Shown one piece after another: positions 15,824 to 24,810 of a DNA stretch of 29,240 nucleotides (its first letter is position 1; the number at the start of each line of letters is the position of its first letter). This DNA is from UBA1738 sp045658645 (GTDB lineage Bacteria > Bacillota > Clostridia > UBA1381), in assembly GCA_045658645.1 (NCBI GenBank), contig JAZOVJ010000062.1:1-29240 (forward strand), written 5' to 3'. Position numbers and translations under genes: made by a program. The notes under the pieces were generated by a model. The model was given only the letters and a program-made list of their open reading frames with translations. It searched no databases and was not told where the DNA came from.

Positions 15824-15857
15824 ACAAAAAAAGGGCAACAATGCCCTTTTTTTGTTT
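15822..15857. terminator. Bidirectional terminator between phage operon and addA
   Basis: A perfect 16-bp stem: 15822-15837 pairs with 15842-15857, loop ACAA. GC-rich core GGGCA/TGCCC flanked by seven A on the left and seven T on the right, so it works in both directions. It ends both the phage operon and the convergent addBA operon. Confidence 0.92.
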
Positions 15858-18800
15858 TATATATAGTTACCGGTAGAGAAAAGATAGATGAATGTTTCTT
15901 TAACCGTCTTCTTTGTGATTTTCTCCAAAGCGTATTTATAAAGCTCAAGCTGACGGTCATATTTTTGGTGGATTTCGTTTATGTCATCATACCTGTCGGT
16001 TTTATAATCCACTAAAACAAGCTCGCCGTCCTCTTCGAAATAGCAGTCAATAACACCCTGAAGGAGTATTTTTTCGCCTGAATCCGTAATATCGGGATAT
16101 GCAACCGAAACGTCAATTTCCACTTCGAATGGTTGTTCGCGATAAACCTTGTCGCTTGCCGCAATTCTTTTGCCAAGCGGTGATGAATAAAAGTCTGATA
16201 TTTTATCAGGATTAACTATTTTTGCATCAGCGTCTGAAATTATACGCTTTAAAACAAGGTCATCTATTAAAACCTTAACTGTGTCGGCGGTCATATTTTC
16301 TGTCGGATTGATGTATTGCATTAACCTGTGGAGAGTTGTTCCGTAAGATGCACCGTCCTTAATTTTTTCGCAGAGGAATGCGGGTTTAGGAACTATTACT
16401 GTCTCCTTTTCTGATTTAAGCTCGGACACCGAAACCTTGGCAGGAAGTGTGGCAATTCCCTTATAAGGATAGGTGTAGTCAAGGATTTTTATAGGGTCAA
16501 ATTCAGGTGCTTCGCTTACAGGAGCATCACTGTCTTCGAAATATGAACTACCTATCTGGGTGTGGTTTATTGCGGCGAAATCCCAGTTTTTGGAGGAAAT
16601 TGCAACGGGAGCAACCCAATCTGCAAATCCCGAAGCGGAAAGTACGTCATTTGCCGTAAAATCAGGGCCGTTTTCAGAAATCATACTCTTCCAGTTTTCT
16701 ATTGATTTTTCAAGCTTGCTCTTGCCGTATTTGTCAACATTACCCGATACGGTTGCCACAAAATAAAGCTTCTCTTTTGCACGTGTTGTTGCAACATAAA
16801 GCTTTCGGATTTCTTCGGAAATCTGTTCTGCAGACGATACATCTTTAAAGACGGCTCTCTGCATAGTTTCGGCACGGAACCCGCTTTCAAAATCCACAAA
16901 TTCAGGGGCAACCCCAAGGTCCTTGTGAAGAAGAACTCGTCCGTCACCTGAAGACTTATTAAACCGCTTTGCACCGCCTGTTATGAAAACTACGGGAAAT
17001 TCAAGACCTTTGCTTTTATGTATGGTCATAATGCGCACTACGTTGTGCGATTCACCGATAAGCTTTGCGGAGGACAGGTCGGTATCCTTTTGCTTAACGT
17101 GTTCCATATACCGCACGAAATTGAAAAGCCCCTCAAATCCGCCTGCTTCATACTGCTTTGCACGTTCAAATAAGAGACGCAGGTTTGCCTGTGCTTCTTC
17201 ACCGTCAGGTATAGCACCCGAATATGCATAAAAGTCGCTTTCCTCATATAACTGCCATAAAAGTTTGTCGGAGGACATATATCGTGAATATTCACGCCAG
17301 CGGTTTATCTTTGTAATGAATGAAGCAGCCTTTTCGCTCAGGGCTGTTTCCTCGCTGCTGCACAAATTCTCTGAATGTGCAATTTCCTTTACCGCACCAA
17401 AGAAATTACCCTTTTTGAATGTACGTATGGTTGCAAGTTCATCATCGGTAAAATTGCCGATTGGCGAGCGCATAACGGCAAGGAGCGGAATGTCTGAATA
17501 TGGATTGCATAAGGTTTTCAAAAGTGCCAGCATTGTAACAACTTCGCTGCGCTCAAAATAACCGCTGTTTTCGACAAAGCAATCAATTCCTGCGTTCTGA
17601 AGTTCTGCAATATAGCTGTCGGCGGAATTTTTGAAGGAGGACATCAAAATCACGATGTCACGATTTTGAATGTCACGATATACTTTTCCGTCAAAAACCT
17701 TGAAGTGTTGAGCCTTTAATTTGTTGATTTCCTCGGCGACAAGACGCGCTTCAAGAGCGGGGTTGGTAAAATCTTCATCGTCCTCTGTTTCGTAGTCAGA
17801 CGGCGGTGCTTCAATTATAAAGCACTCCGACTTATAGGACGGATTAACATTTTCATATCCTTCATTTCCACAGTAAAGACGTTGGCTTTCATCATAGTTA
17901 AGCTCGCCTGCCTCCTCGCTCATAATGGCTTCAAAAATATCGTTTACGCTGTCTAAAACTTCACGCCTGCTACGGAAGTTTTTAGACAGTATTATTTTTC
18001 TGTTGTGTGAATCCTCCGCCATTTCATAAACGTCACTTTTTGCTTTGAAAATAGTAGGGTCACTGTTACGGAACCGATAGATACTTTGCTTCATATCGCC
18101 AACCATAAACAGATTATTGCCTTTGGTTACGTGGCGGAAAATCTCCTCCTGCAAAAGACTGGTATCCTGATACTCGTCCATTAAAATTTCATCATATTTT
18201 TCCTGAACCAAATGTGTAATATCAGGGTTTTCGGATAATAGCTTTGCGGTCAGCTGTTCTGCATCGTGGAATTCCAGAATATTTTTTTCCAGCTTTTTCT
18301 TTGTGAATAAAGTGTCATATTTCTCTAAAAGCCCTGCAAGAGCAAAAGCTGTTGGGTATAAAAATTCCCGCATATGTTCTTCGGTTTGCTTCGTGTCAAA
18401 AAGTGCAAATGCCTTGGCTTTGGAAATGGCATTTTTAACCCTTTCCCGAAGTGCTTTTAATATGTCCTTTTCGTCTTCCGTTTTACTGTCAAGGCGTGCA
18501 AGGGAAGAAAAGGAAAAGTCGGAAAGTAAAAGTGAAAGGCGTTTGAAATCAGCATCCTGAATTTCTTTCAAAAGAAGATAATCATAATAAAATGCCTTAT
18601 AGTATGCTTTCCACTCATCATATATCGGCACATTTTTTTCGGGCGGATTATTTCTTATAAACCCATCAATGTCCGTAGTTTCACACATCATGAAAAGACC
18701 CTTTTTTGAAAATAAAAGGGCATCGGCAAGTGCCTTTTTGCAGGACGCATAACCGTTTTTAAACCACATTGTCTCAAAAATGCCGTTTGGACATTTAAGC

Positions 18801-19438
18801 TCTGAAACCTTTTGGTAAAGCCAGTCAACAGGGTACGGTATTGCACGGGTGAAATTATAAAGATGGCGAACCAGATCAGAAAGCCCGGCATCGCTTCTCG
18901 AGGTGGCATATACCGATAAAAGATGCAAAAAATCCTCGTTGTTTTGTTCATAAAGCGAAGAAAACAATTCGTCCAATGCTTCTTCCGAAAGGATTTCCGC
19001 CTGTGAGGCATCGGCTATTGAAAAGTCCGGCTCAATTCCCAAAACGTTAAAATGCTCACGTATAAGCTTTAGGCAGAATGAGTCGATGGTGGTAATCTGA
19101 CTAATGCCCAAAAGTAATTGCTGACGCTTAATCATTTTCATTTTCTTTGTATCGCCGTGTTTTTGTGCATTTTCAAGCTCACTTGTAAGAGCTGATGCAA
19201 TTCTTTCTGACATCTCATGGGCTGCGGCGTTTGTGAAGGTGACAATCAAAAGCTTGTCTATGTCAATTGGGGGGGTATCGTCTTCCGGCAGAATTTTTTG
19301 TATCACACGCTCAACCAAAACTGCAGTTTTTCCTGAGCCTGCTGCAGCAGAAAGGAGCAGATTACAACTCTCGCCGTTTTTTCTGTATTTAGTTTTTATG
19401 GCGTCAAGCTGATCGGAAGTCCAGTTTCGTTTACTCAT
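15857..19438 (-). CDS. addA: ATP-dependent helicase/nuclease subunit A (AddA)
   Basis: With AddB it forms the double-strand-end processing helicase-nuclease that prepares DNA for RecA. 1193 residues, usual length about 1200. UvrD-like helicase motifs: Walker A AAAGSGKT (31-38), IVTFTNAAAHEM, motif II DEYQDTS, VGDMKQSIYRFR, IMTIHKSKGLEFPVVF and YVATTRAKEKLYFVA. A C-terminal RecB-family nuclease has D1144 and K1146 in VDYKTDR. The start overlaps addB by 8 bp, so translation is coupled. It converges with the phage operon. Confidence 0.97.
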   Translation of the reverse strand: MSKRNWTSDQLDAIKTKYRKNGESCNLLLSAAAGSGKTAVLVERVIQKILPEDDTPPIDIDKLLIVTFTNAAAHEMSERIASALTSELENAQKHGDTKKMKMIKRQQLLLGISQITTIDSFCLKLIREHFNVLGIEPDFSIADASQAEILSEEALDELFSSLYEQNNEDFLHLLSVYATSRSDAGLSDLVRHLYNFTRAIPYPVDWLYQKVSELKCPNGIFETMWFKNGYASCKKALADALLFSKKGLFMMCETTDIDGFIRNNPPEKNVPIYDEWKAYYKAFYYDYLLLKEIQDADFKRLSLLLSDFSFSSLARLDSKTEDEKDILKALRERVKNAISKAKAFALFDTKQTEEHMREFLYPTAFALAGLLEKYDTLFTKKKLEKNILEFHDAEQLTAKLLSENPDITHLVQEKYDEILMDEYQDTSLLQEEIFRHVTKGNNLFMVGDMKQSIYRFRNSDPTIFKAKSDVYEMAEDSHNRKIILSKNFRSRREVLDSVNDIFEAIMSEEAGELNYDESQRLYCGNEGYENVNPSYKSECFIIEAPPSDYETEDDEDFTNPALEARLVAEEINKLKAQHFKVFDGKVYRDIQNRDIVILMSSFKNSADSYIAELQNAGIDCFVENSGYFERSEVVTMLALLKTLCNPYSDIPLLAVMRSPIGNFTDDELATIRTFKKGNFFGAVKEIAHSENLCSSEETALSEKAASFITKINRWREYSRYMSSDKLLWQLYEESDFYAYSGAIPDGEEAQANLRLLFERAKQYEAGGFEGLFNFVRYMEHVKQKDTDLSSAKLIGESHNVVRIMTIHKSKGLEFPVVFITGGAKRFNKSSGDGRVLLHKDLGVAPEFVDFESGFRAETMQRAVFKDVSSAEQISEEIRKLYVATTRAKEKLYFVATVSGNVDKYGKSKLEKSIENWKSMISENGPDFTANDVLSASGFADWVAPVAISSKNWDFAAINHTQIGSSYFEDSDAPVSEAPEFDPIKILDYTYPYKGIATLPAKVSVSELKSEKETVIVPKPAFLCEKIKDGASYGTTLHRLMQYINPTENMTADTVKVLIDDLVLKRIISDADAKIVNPDKISDFYSSPLGKRIAASDKVYREQPFEVEIDVSVAYPDITDSGEKILLQGVIDCYFEEDGELVLVDYKTDRYDDINEIHQKYDRQLELYKYALEKITKKTVKETFIYLFSTGNYI

Positions 19439-22400
19439 TTTCTTCCAGCTCCTTTTTTATAAATTCAAGTGCCATACTGTCTTTTGTAATCAGTTTCCTG
19501 AACTTTCCTGCTTTGTCAAACATACAAACTTCGGAATAGTCACAGTAAGAACAAGGTGAAAACTGACCGTTTTTGTATGGCGAAATGCTAATATCTCCGC
19601 TCTTTACAGATTTGTGAGTGTCAATAACCGATTTTTTCATAAACTCACAAAGACTGTCAAAATCCTCTCTTGAAGTGACCTGCGAAGATGAGGACAATGT
19701 TCCGTCTTTTTTGAACGATATATTTAAAAATTCGCTTTCAAGACCGTTTGTAAGGGTTTCGTCCATATCGGTAATCTGACTGTCTTCATCGTCTAAAACA
19801 AGTACACCGTCAAGCTTGTTTTTGCTTTTTATCAGCTTGTCGGCAAGAGACAGGTCAGCACTGTCAAGCTTCACCATATCGTCATTTATCTTGTTATACA
19901 TAATGGCTGAAATTCTTGGTGTAAGCTCAGAGCTTGCAGAGTCAATTTTGCCCTGTTCATACATTTTTGTTGCGGCTATTGCATACAGAACAAGCTGCAT
20001 ATCAAGCTTGTTCACAATAGATGCAATGCTGAATTTCTTATGGCCTGTTTTATAGTCAACAATTCGTATATCGGCACGTTTTTCTGCCAGCTTTTCCATA
20101 ATATCAATTCTGTCAATAGTACCAAAAAGGGTAACAGTCTCATTCTTCCAGTCAATATTAACCTCAAAATCCTTTTCATAGCACACAGCGGTGTAACCGC
20201 CTAAAGACAGGCTTTTTCTTATGGTATCAACAGACTTTTTCAAAGTTCTTTCGCATCGTGATAAAAGATACTCAATCTGATTTTTATCCGAGTGAACACG
20301 CTTCAAAATCTTTTCACGCATACCTGCCATAATGTAAGCTATAAGCGAATTTGCGGCTTCTTCTGTAAGGCTTGTCCAGTTTTTGTGGATTTGTGCTATG
20401 TCGGAAGCTCCCTTTTCAACCTCACGGCAAAACTCGCAAATTGCCGCATGGGCAAGGCTTCCCAGATGCGATTTTTCCACACGCCTGACTTCCTGAGGCA
20501 TAGCCTTTAAGCCCTTTTCAAGATAGTATGAGAAAGGGCATTTGTTGTACTTTTCAAGGGTGGTTATACTGTATTTGTTACCCTTGCCGAAAAGTATTTC
20601 GGCTTTTAATTTAGAAAGCCTTGGCGATATTCTTAAAAACTCTGCCGCTGTTTTTAAAATATCCAGCTTATCCTTATATTCGGGATTTTTTGAATACCAG
20701 TCAAACACGGTTTTCCAAAGCTCGTCAGGGTCTTTTTTGTAGTACTGTGAAAGCTTTGTGAGCATATAGTAAAAACCGCGCTTTGATGAGGAAAGAAGCT
20801 CTGCATCTTCGGTTTTTGAAATTACGTTATCATACACTTTGATGTCAGGGAACATCTTCAGAAGTGTTGAAACAAATCTTGCGGGTGAAAGTGCAGTTCC
20901 CTCGCTGTTTGCAATAGGGTAGCTGACATAAAGCTTTTCGCCTGCCGTTGCAACCATTCTGAAAAGCTTTAAATTTGAAAGTGCAAGACGCCCCAAGTCA
21001 TCAGGTGCAAGCTCTTTTTCTTTTTTAGAAAGTTCCTTATTTATCTGCAGTCGGTCAAAATCTGAAAAGATGGTTGATGCGGACGGTTCTTCGGGAACGG
21101 CACCATAAAGCGTGCCGATAATAAACAGAGCCTTTACACGCTTCGGTGCATTTCTTCCGAGAGTGCCCAAAGACACCTGGTCAATTCCGGACGGAATTAT
21201 AGAAAGACTGCATGCGGAAAGCCCGTTTTCTATGTAACGGAAGAAATTCTCACGGCTTATCACGTCATCGCCCGATGAAGTGACAGCCTGGTCAAGCACC
21301 TCTAAAAGCGTGTTCCACACCTGCTTGAACTGTTCCGATTCATCACGAAGACCTGCATCATCAAAGTTTTTGCACTCTGAAAGTATGCCTTCGTATAAAT
21401 TTATATCGCAAAGGAAGTTATACACAGCTTCTGAAATTGCACGGACTGTGCGACCTTTGTTTTCAAGGAAGTTCTCAAAAGGTAAAATTATCTGATTCCT
21501 TAAGGTGTTAAGCTTTTTAAGGTCGTAATCCTTTATTGAGTAGTTTTCGATAACATCGTCAAAAATGGTTTCGCCTGATTCGTTCCAGGGACTGAACCAT
21601 GCCTTTTTGCCACGTATTCCGTTTGCAAGGACATAGTTTTCAAGCATATCAATATCCTCGGGATTAATTGGCGAAACACCGTTTTCATCTTTTATAAAGA
21701 CATAGCCCGTTCTGAGATAATCAAAAACGGAAGAATAGGTCCAGTTTGAGTCAATTATTTTAAAAAGTGAGAGAAGAGTTCTTGCGACAGGGTGCATAGT
21801 TATGGCGACTTTTTCATCGCAAAAGAAAGGAATATTGCTTTCCTTAAAAACAGCACTCAAAATATGCATATATGATGACATATTACCGACAATAACGCCG
21901 ATGTCACGGTAGCGAAGCCCGTTCTCACGTACAAGTTCTGTAATTTTTGAGGCGGTATGCTCCACCTCGGAATAAAGGTCGCGTGCCGTAAAAATTGAGA
22001 TATTTTCGCACTTTTTAGAAAAGACGTTGCCTGTGTCCCAGTTTGAAAGCAGGTGCTTTATGTCAGGTGCTTTTGTATCACCTTTTTCGGTAAGTTCATT
22101 TGTGTATAGCTGTGCGCCGGCATCCAAAGCGATTGCACAAAGCCTGCTTTTTGTCTTCAAAACCGGTGCAAAAACGCCGTCTTTTTCGTTATTCCCGATA
22201 GTTAAAGTTGTAAAAACGCCTCGGGATTTTACGATAAGTGCCTTCACAATATCATAATGCTGTGGCATAAAATCGTTGTATTCATCAAAAAAGAAAAATG
22301 TGTTGTTAAATATGTCAGTGGACATTATATACTCTGCAAAAAGTCTCGGAGCATCATCGGAGTCGGTAAAGTTTTCGCCGAAAAGCTCGTTGTAGCTTTT

Positions 22401-22862
22401 GTAAATTTCACAGACAGAAGCGAGCTTTTTTTGGGAAAGAGGGTTTTCCAAAGTGATATCCGAAAGGTCATCAGGGGTTATATTGTATCTCTTGAACTCT
22501 GCAAAAAGCTCGGAAAGGCTTGAGGTAATACCGTGCTTTGTACCGCTTGCAAAAAATGCATTATCTTCGCCGATTTTGGAAAGCGCCTTTGTAACAAGCA
22601 TCATTTTTCCGGACGGCAAAAGGTTGTTTTCCATATTTATATGTCTGCTTATAAGACGGGTCAGTGTAAGAACCTCTATGCGGTTTGCACCAAGTCCGCC
22701 GAATTTTTCGGCAAGTGTTTTTTCGGCGGTATAGGAAAACTGTTCCGGCACAACAAGAACAGCGTCAGAATCGGGATTGTTTTTCAGATTCTCGCTGATA
22801 AGTTCATAAAGATGCCGGCTTTTCCCGCAACCTGTACCGCCCGAAATAATACTCAAAAGCAT
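19431..22862 (-). CDS. addB: ATP-dependent helicase/nuclease subunit B (AddB)
   Basis: Partner of AddA. The 1143-residue protein has an N-terminal Walker A (GGTGCGKS, residues 8-15). The C-terminal nuclease has D936 and K938 (VDYKTGH). The four cysteines that hold the AddB [4Fe-4S] cluster in known enzymes appear as C775 (NKCPFSYYL) and C1104, C1107, C1113 (CSYCDYSEVC). Shine-Dalgarno GAGGTGA lies just upstream of the ATG. First gene of the addBA operon; the 74-bp gap to murA contains the inverted repeat listed separately. Confidence 0.96.
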   Translation of the reverse strand: MLLSIISGGTGCGKSRHLYELISENLKNNPDSDAVLVVPEQFSYTAEKTLAEKFGGLGANRIEVLTLTRLISRHINMENNLLPSGKMMLVTKALSKIGEDNAFFASGTKHGITSSLSELFAEFKRYNITPDDLSDITLENPLSQKKLASVCEIYKSYNELFGENFTDSDDAPRLFAEYIMSTDIFNNTFFFFDEYNDFMPQHYDIVKALIVKSRGVFTTLTIGNNEKDGVFAPVLKTKSRLCAIALDAGAQLYTNELTEKGDTKAPDIKHLLSNWDTGNVFSKKCENISIFTARDLYSEVEHTASKITELVRENGLRYRDIGVIVGNMSSYMHILSAVFKESNIPFFCDEKVAITMHPVARTLLSLFKIIDSNWTYSSVFDYLRTGYVFIKDENGVSPINPEDIDMLENYVLANGIRGKKAWFSPWNESGETIFDDVIENYSIKDYDLKKLNTLRNQIILPFENFLENKGRTVRAISEAVYNFLCDINLYEGILSECKNFDDAGLRDESEQFKQVWNTLLEVLDQAVTSSGDDVISRENFFRYIENGLSACSLSIIPSGIDQVSLGTLGRNAPKRVKALFIIGTLYGAVPEEPSASTIFSDFDRLQINKELSKKEKELAPDDLGRLALSNLKLFRMVATAGEKLYVSYPIANSEGTALSPARFVSTLLKMFPDIKVYDNVISKTEDAELLSSSKRGFYYMLTKLSQYYKKDPDELWKTVFDWYSKNPEYKDKLDILKTAAEFLRISPRLSKLKAEILFGKGNKYSITTLEKYNKCPFSYYLEKGLKAMPQEVRRVEKSHLGSLAHAAICEFCREVEKGASDIAQIHKNWTSLTEEAANSLIAYIMAGMREKILKRVHSDKNQIEYLLSRCERTLKKSVDTIRKSLSLGGYTAVCYEKDFEVNIDWKNETVTLFGTIDRIDIMEKLAEKRADIRIVDYKTGHKKFSIASIVNKLDMQLVLYAIAATKMYEQGKIDSASSELTPRISAIMYNKINDDMVKLDSADLSLADKLIKSKNKLDGVLVLDDEDSQITDMDETLTNGLESEFLNISFKKDGTLSSSSQVTSREDFDSLCEFMKKSVIDTHKSVKSGDISISPYKNGQFSPCSYCDYSEVCMFDKAGKFRKLITKDSMALEFIKKELEENE

Positions 22863-22881
22863 AAAATGTCACCTCTTTTTT

Positions 22882-22924
22882 GACACAAAACATTCATTAT
22901 ATATATTGTAGCATAATTTGTGTC
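22882..22924. promoter_or_regulatory. Inverted repeat in the addB upstream region
   Basis: GACACAAA (22882-22889) and TTTGTGTC (22917-22924) are exact 8-bp inverted arms. They flank an AT-rich stretch holding -10-like sequences for addB (minus-strand TACAAT and TATAAT). No clean -35 is seen at the right distance. It may be an operator or an RNA hairpin. Confidence 0.4.
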
Positions 22925-22936
22925 CAAAAAAAAGTA

Positions 22937-24184
22937 CTATGCGAAAAAAATATTTCCGCCAATTGAGGAAAGTTTTTCGCAGAGATTTTCATAGCCTCTT
23001 TCAATATGCTCGGCACCTGTGATTTCAGTTTCGCCCTTTGCCACAAGACCAGCAAGAGCGAGAGATGCACCGCCACGAAGGTCAAAGGCGGTAACCTTTG
23101 CGCCGGTTAAAAGTCGTTCGCCTTCAATAACCGAGCTTCTGCCGTCAATACGGATATTGGCACCCATACGATTCAGCTCGCTTATATGCAGAAACCTGTT
23201 TTCAAAAACCGTTTCCACAATTATTCCTGTGCCTTTTGCCTCGCACAAAAGTGCAGAAAACTGTGCCTGCATATCGGTTGGAAACCCGGGGAATGGCAGG
23301 GTCTTGATGCTGGAGGCCAAAAGAGGAGAGGTGGCATCAACCGAAACAGAGTTCCCCCTTTCGCAAACAACAACGCCCATTTCCGCAAGCTTTGCGGTGA
23401 CAGGTTTTAAATGGAGCGGATTAATGCCGGAAATTGTCCCTTTACCGCCTGTTATGGCAAAAGCACTCATAAATGTACCGGCTTCAATTCTGTCGGAGAT
23501 TATTGTGTAGTCTGTGGGATTAAGGCGGGAAACACCTGTTATGGTTACGGTGTCGCTGCCCATACCTGAAATCTGTGCGCCTTGTTTGTTAAGAAATTCT
23601 GCAAGGTCTACAATCTCAGGCTCTGCTGCAGCGTTTTCAATTACGGTTTCCCCGTCTGCTAAAACCGCTGCCATAATAAGATTTTCAGTAGCACCAACGC
23701 TTGGGAAATCAAGATAGATACGTGCACCCTGAAGCTTTTTGCAGGTAAGGTCCACAAATCCGTGACCATTTTCGATTTCGGCACCCATTGCGGCAAACCC
23801 TTTTAAGTGCAGGTCAATGGGTCGGCTCCCGATAGGGCAACCGCCGGGCATAGAAATTCTGGCTCTGCCCATACGTGCAAGAAGCGGAGCGGCAAGAAAA
23901 AAAGAGCCGCGGAATTTACCTACCGAGTCAATGCCTGCATAAAAACTTTTACAATTTGTAAAATCAATTGTGGCACAATTTTTGGAAAAACTCACTTTAC
24001 CACCGAGGTTCTCAAGGATTGAGAACATATGATTTATATCGGTAAGATTGGGTACATTATATAATGTAGAAACTCCGCAAGTGAGTATAGTAGATGCTAA
24101 AATAGGGAGTGCGGCATTTTTTGAACCGGAGCAGGTAACATCGCCCATTAAAGGGGCGGATTTTCTGACTATTATTTTTGACAT
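22937..24184 (-). CDS. murA: UDP-N-acetylglucosamine 1-carboxyvinyltransferase (MurA)
   Basis: Catalyses the first committed step of peptidoglycan synthesis, transfer of enolpyruvate from PEP to UDP-GlcNAc. 416 residues, matching the family. K22 (SGSKNAALPIL) and catalytic C116 (GGCPIGSRP) are the equivalents of E. coli K22 and C115, so it should be sensitive to fosfomycin. I chose the ATG at 24184 because AAAGGAG lies 6 bp upstream and the protein then begins MSKIIVRKSAPL like the family; the frame stays open to 24265 but that extension has no homology-like content. It diverges from rpmG. Confidence 0.95.
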   Translation of the reverse strand: MSKIIVRKSAPLMGDVTCSGSKNAALPILASTILTCGVSTLYNVPNLTDINHMFSILENLGGKVSFSKNCATIDFTNCKSFYAGIDSVGKFRGSFFLAAPLLARMGRARISMPGGCPIGSRPIDLHLKGFAAMGAEIENGHGFVDLTCKKLQGARIYLDFPSVGATENLIMAAVLADGETVIENAAAEPEIVDLAEFLNKQGAQISGMGSDTVTITGVSRLNPTDYTIISDRIEAGTFMSAFAITGGKGTISGINPLHLKPVTAKLAEMGVVVCERGNSVSVDATSPLLASSIKTLPFPGFPTDMQAQFSALLCEAKGTGIIVETVFENRFLHISELNRMGANIRIDGRSSVIEGERLLTGAKVTAFDLRGGASLALAGLVAKGETEITGAEHIERGYENLCEKLSSIGGNIFFA

Positions 24185-24272
24185 AAGATTCTCCTTTCGT
24201 AAAAAATAATCTTTCATTAGTATAGACAGGTTCAGAAATTTTAAAATAAAAAAATAAATTAACAAAAAATGC

Positions 24273-24301
24273 TTGACAACTTATAATGTGTATGATACAA
24301 T
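24273..24301 (+). promoter_or_regulatory. Promoter of rpmG-secE-nusG unit
   Basis: TTGACA (24273-24278), 17-bp spacer, TACAAT (24296-24301). The 93-nt leader before rpmG includes T-rich and A-rich tracts bounded by AGGTA and TACCT, which could fold into a long imperfect hairpin (about 24314-24365). Confidence 0.8.
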
Positions 24302-24399
24302 ATGTTGGCTGAGAGGTATCTTCTTTTTTTTTGCGTGGAAAAAAACGGGGAGAAAAGATGTACCTGTAATATTATTTAAGTATATACGGAGGTGTAGTT

Positions 24400-24549
24400 A
24401 TGAGAGTAAAAATTACATTGGCTTGTACAGAATGCAAGCAGAGAAACTACAATACAATGAAGAACAAGAAGAACGATCCGGACAGATTGGAAATGAACAA
24501 GTATTGTAAGTTCTGCAGAAAGCACACACTTCACAAGGAAACAAAATAA
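24400..24549 (+). CDS. rpmG: 50S ribosomal protein L33 (zinc-binding form)
   Basis: A 49-residue large-subunit protein starting MRVKITLACTECK. Cysteines C9, C12, C36 and C39 form the two CxxC pairs of the zinc-containing paralogue (the alternative form lacks them and is induced in zinc shortage). The ATG follows GGAGGTG. Located directly before secE, the common order in Firmicutes. Confidence 0.96.
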   Translation: MRVKITLACTECKQRNYNTMKNKKNDPDRLEMNKYCKFCRKHTLHKETK

Positions 24550-24569
24550 GATTTTAAGGAGAAAAAGTT

Positions 24570-24779
24570 ATGTCTGAAAATAAGAACGTTGCTAAGAAAA
24601 ATAAAGCTATGAAGTTCTTCAGAGAAACTAAATCTGAAATCAAGAAAGTTTCCTGGCCTTCAAAATCACAGATTTGGCACAATACTGTGGTTATTTTAGC
24701 TTTTGTTGTCATAATGACAGTTATTCTTTCTGTATTTGATATAGCTTTTGAAAAGCTACTTTCACTTATCGTAGGTTAA
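24570..24779 (+). CDS. secE: Preprotein translocase subunit SecE
   Basis: Small subunit of the SecYEG channel. 69 residues: a charged cytoplasmic N-terminus with the conserved amphipathic segment FFRETKSEIKKVSWPSKSQI, and one membrane segment at about residues 38-60. Typical single-spanning Gram-positive SecE. Lies 20 bp after rpmG and 31 bp before nusG. Confidence 0.97.
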   Translation: MSENKNVAKKNKAMKFFRETKSEIKKVSWPSKSQIWHNTVVILAFVVIMTVILSVFDIAFEKLLSLIVG

Positions 24780-24810
24780 GAATAATTATTTCTAATAAGA
24801 GGAGATTGTT

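Noticed and set aside
24185..24265. N-terminal extension of MurA to an upstream ATG
   Set aside because: The first 27 extra residues are AT-rich filler, whereas the ATG at 24184 has an excellent ribosome site and gives the standard MurA N-terminus.
24307..24365. TPP riboswitch before rpmG, because of GGCTGAGAGG
   Set aside because: Only the CTGAGA box is present; the second conserved part of the thi-box and its stems are missing, and the downstream genes are not thiamine genes.
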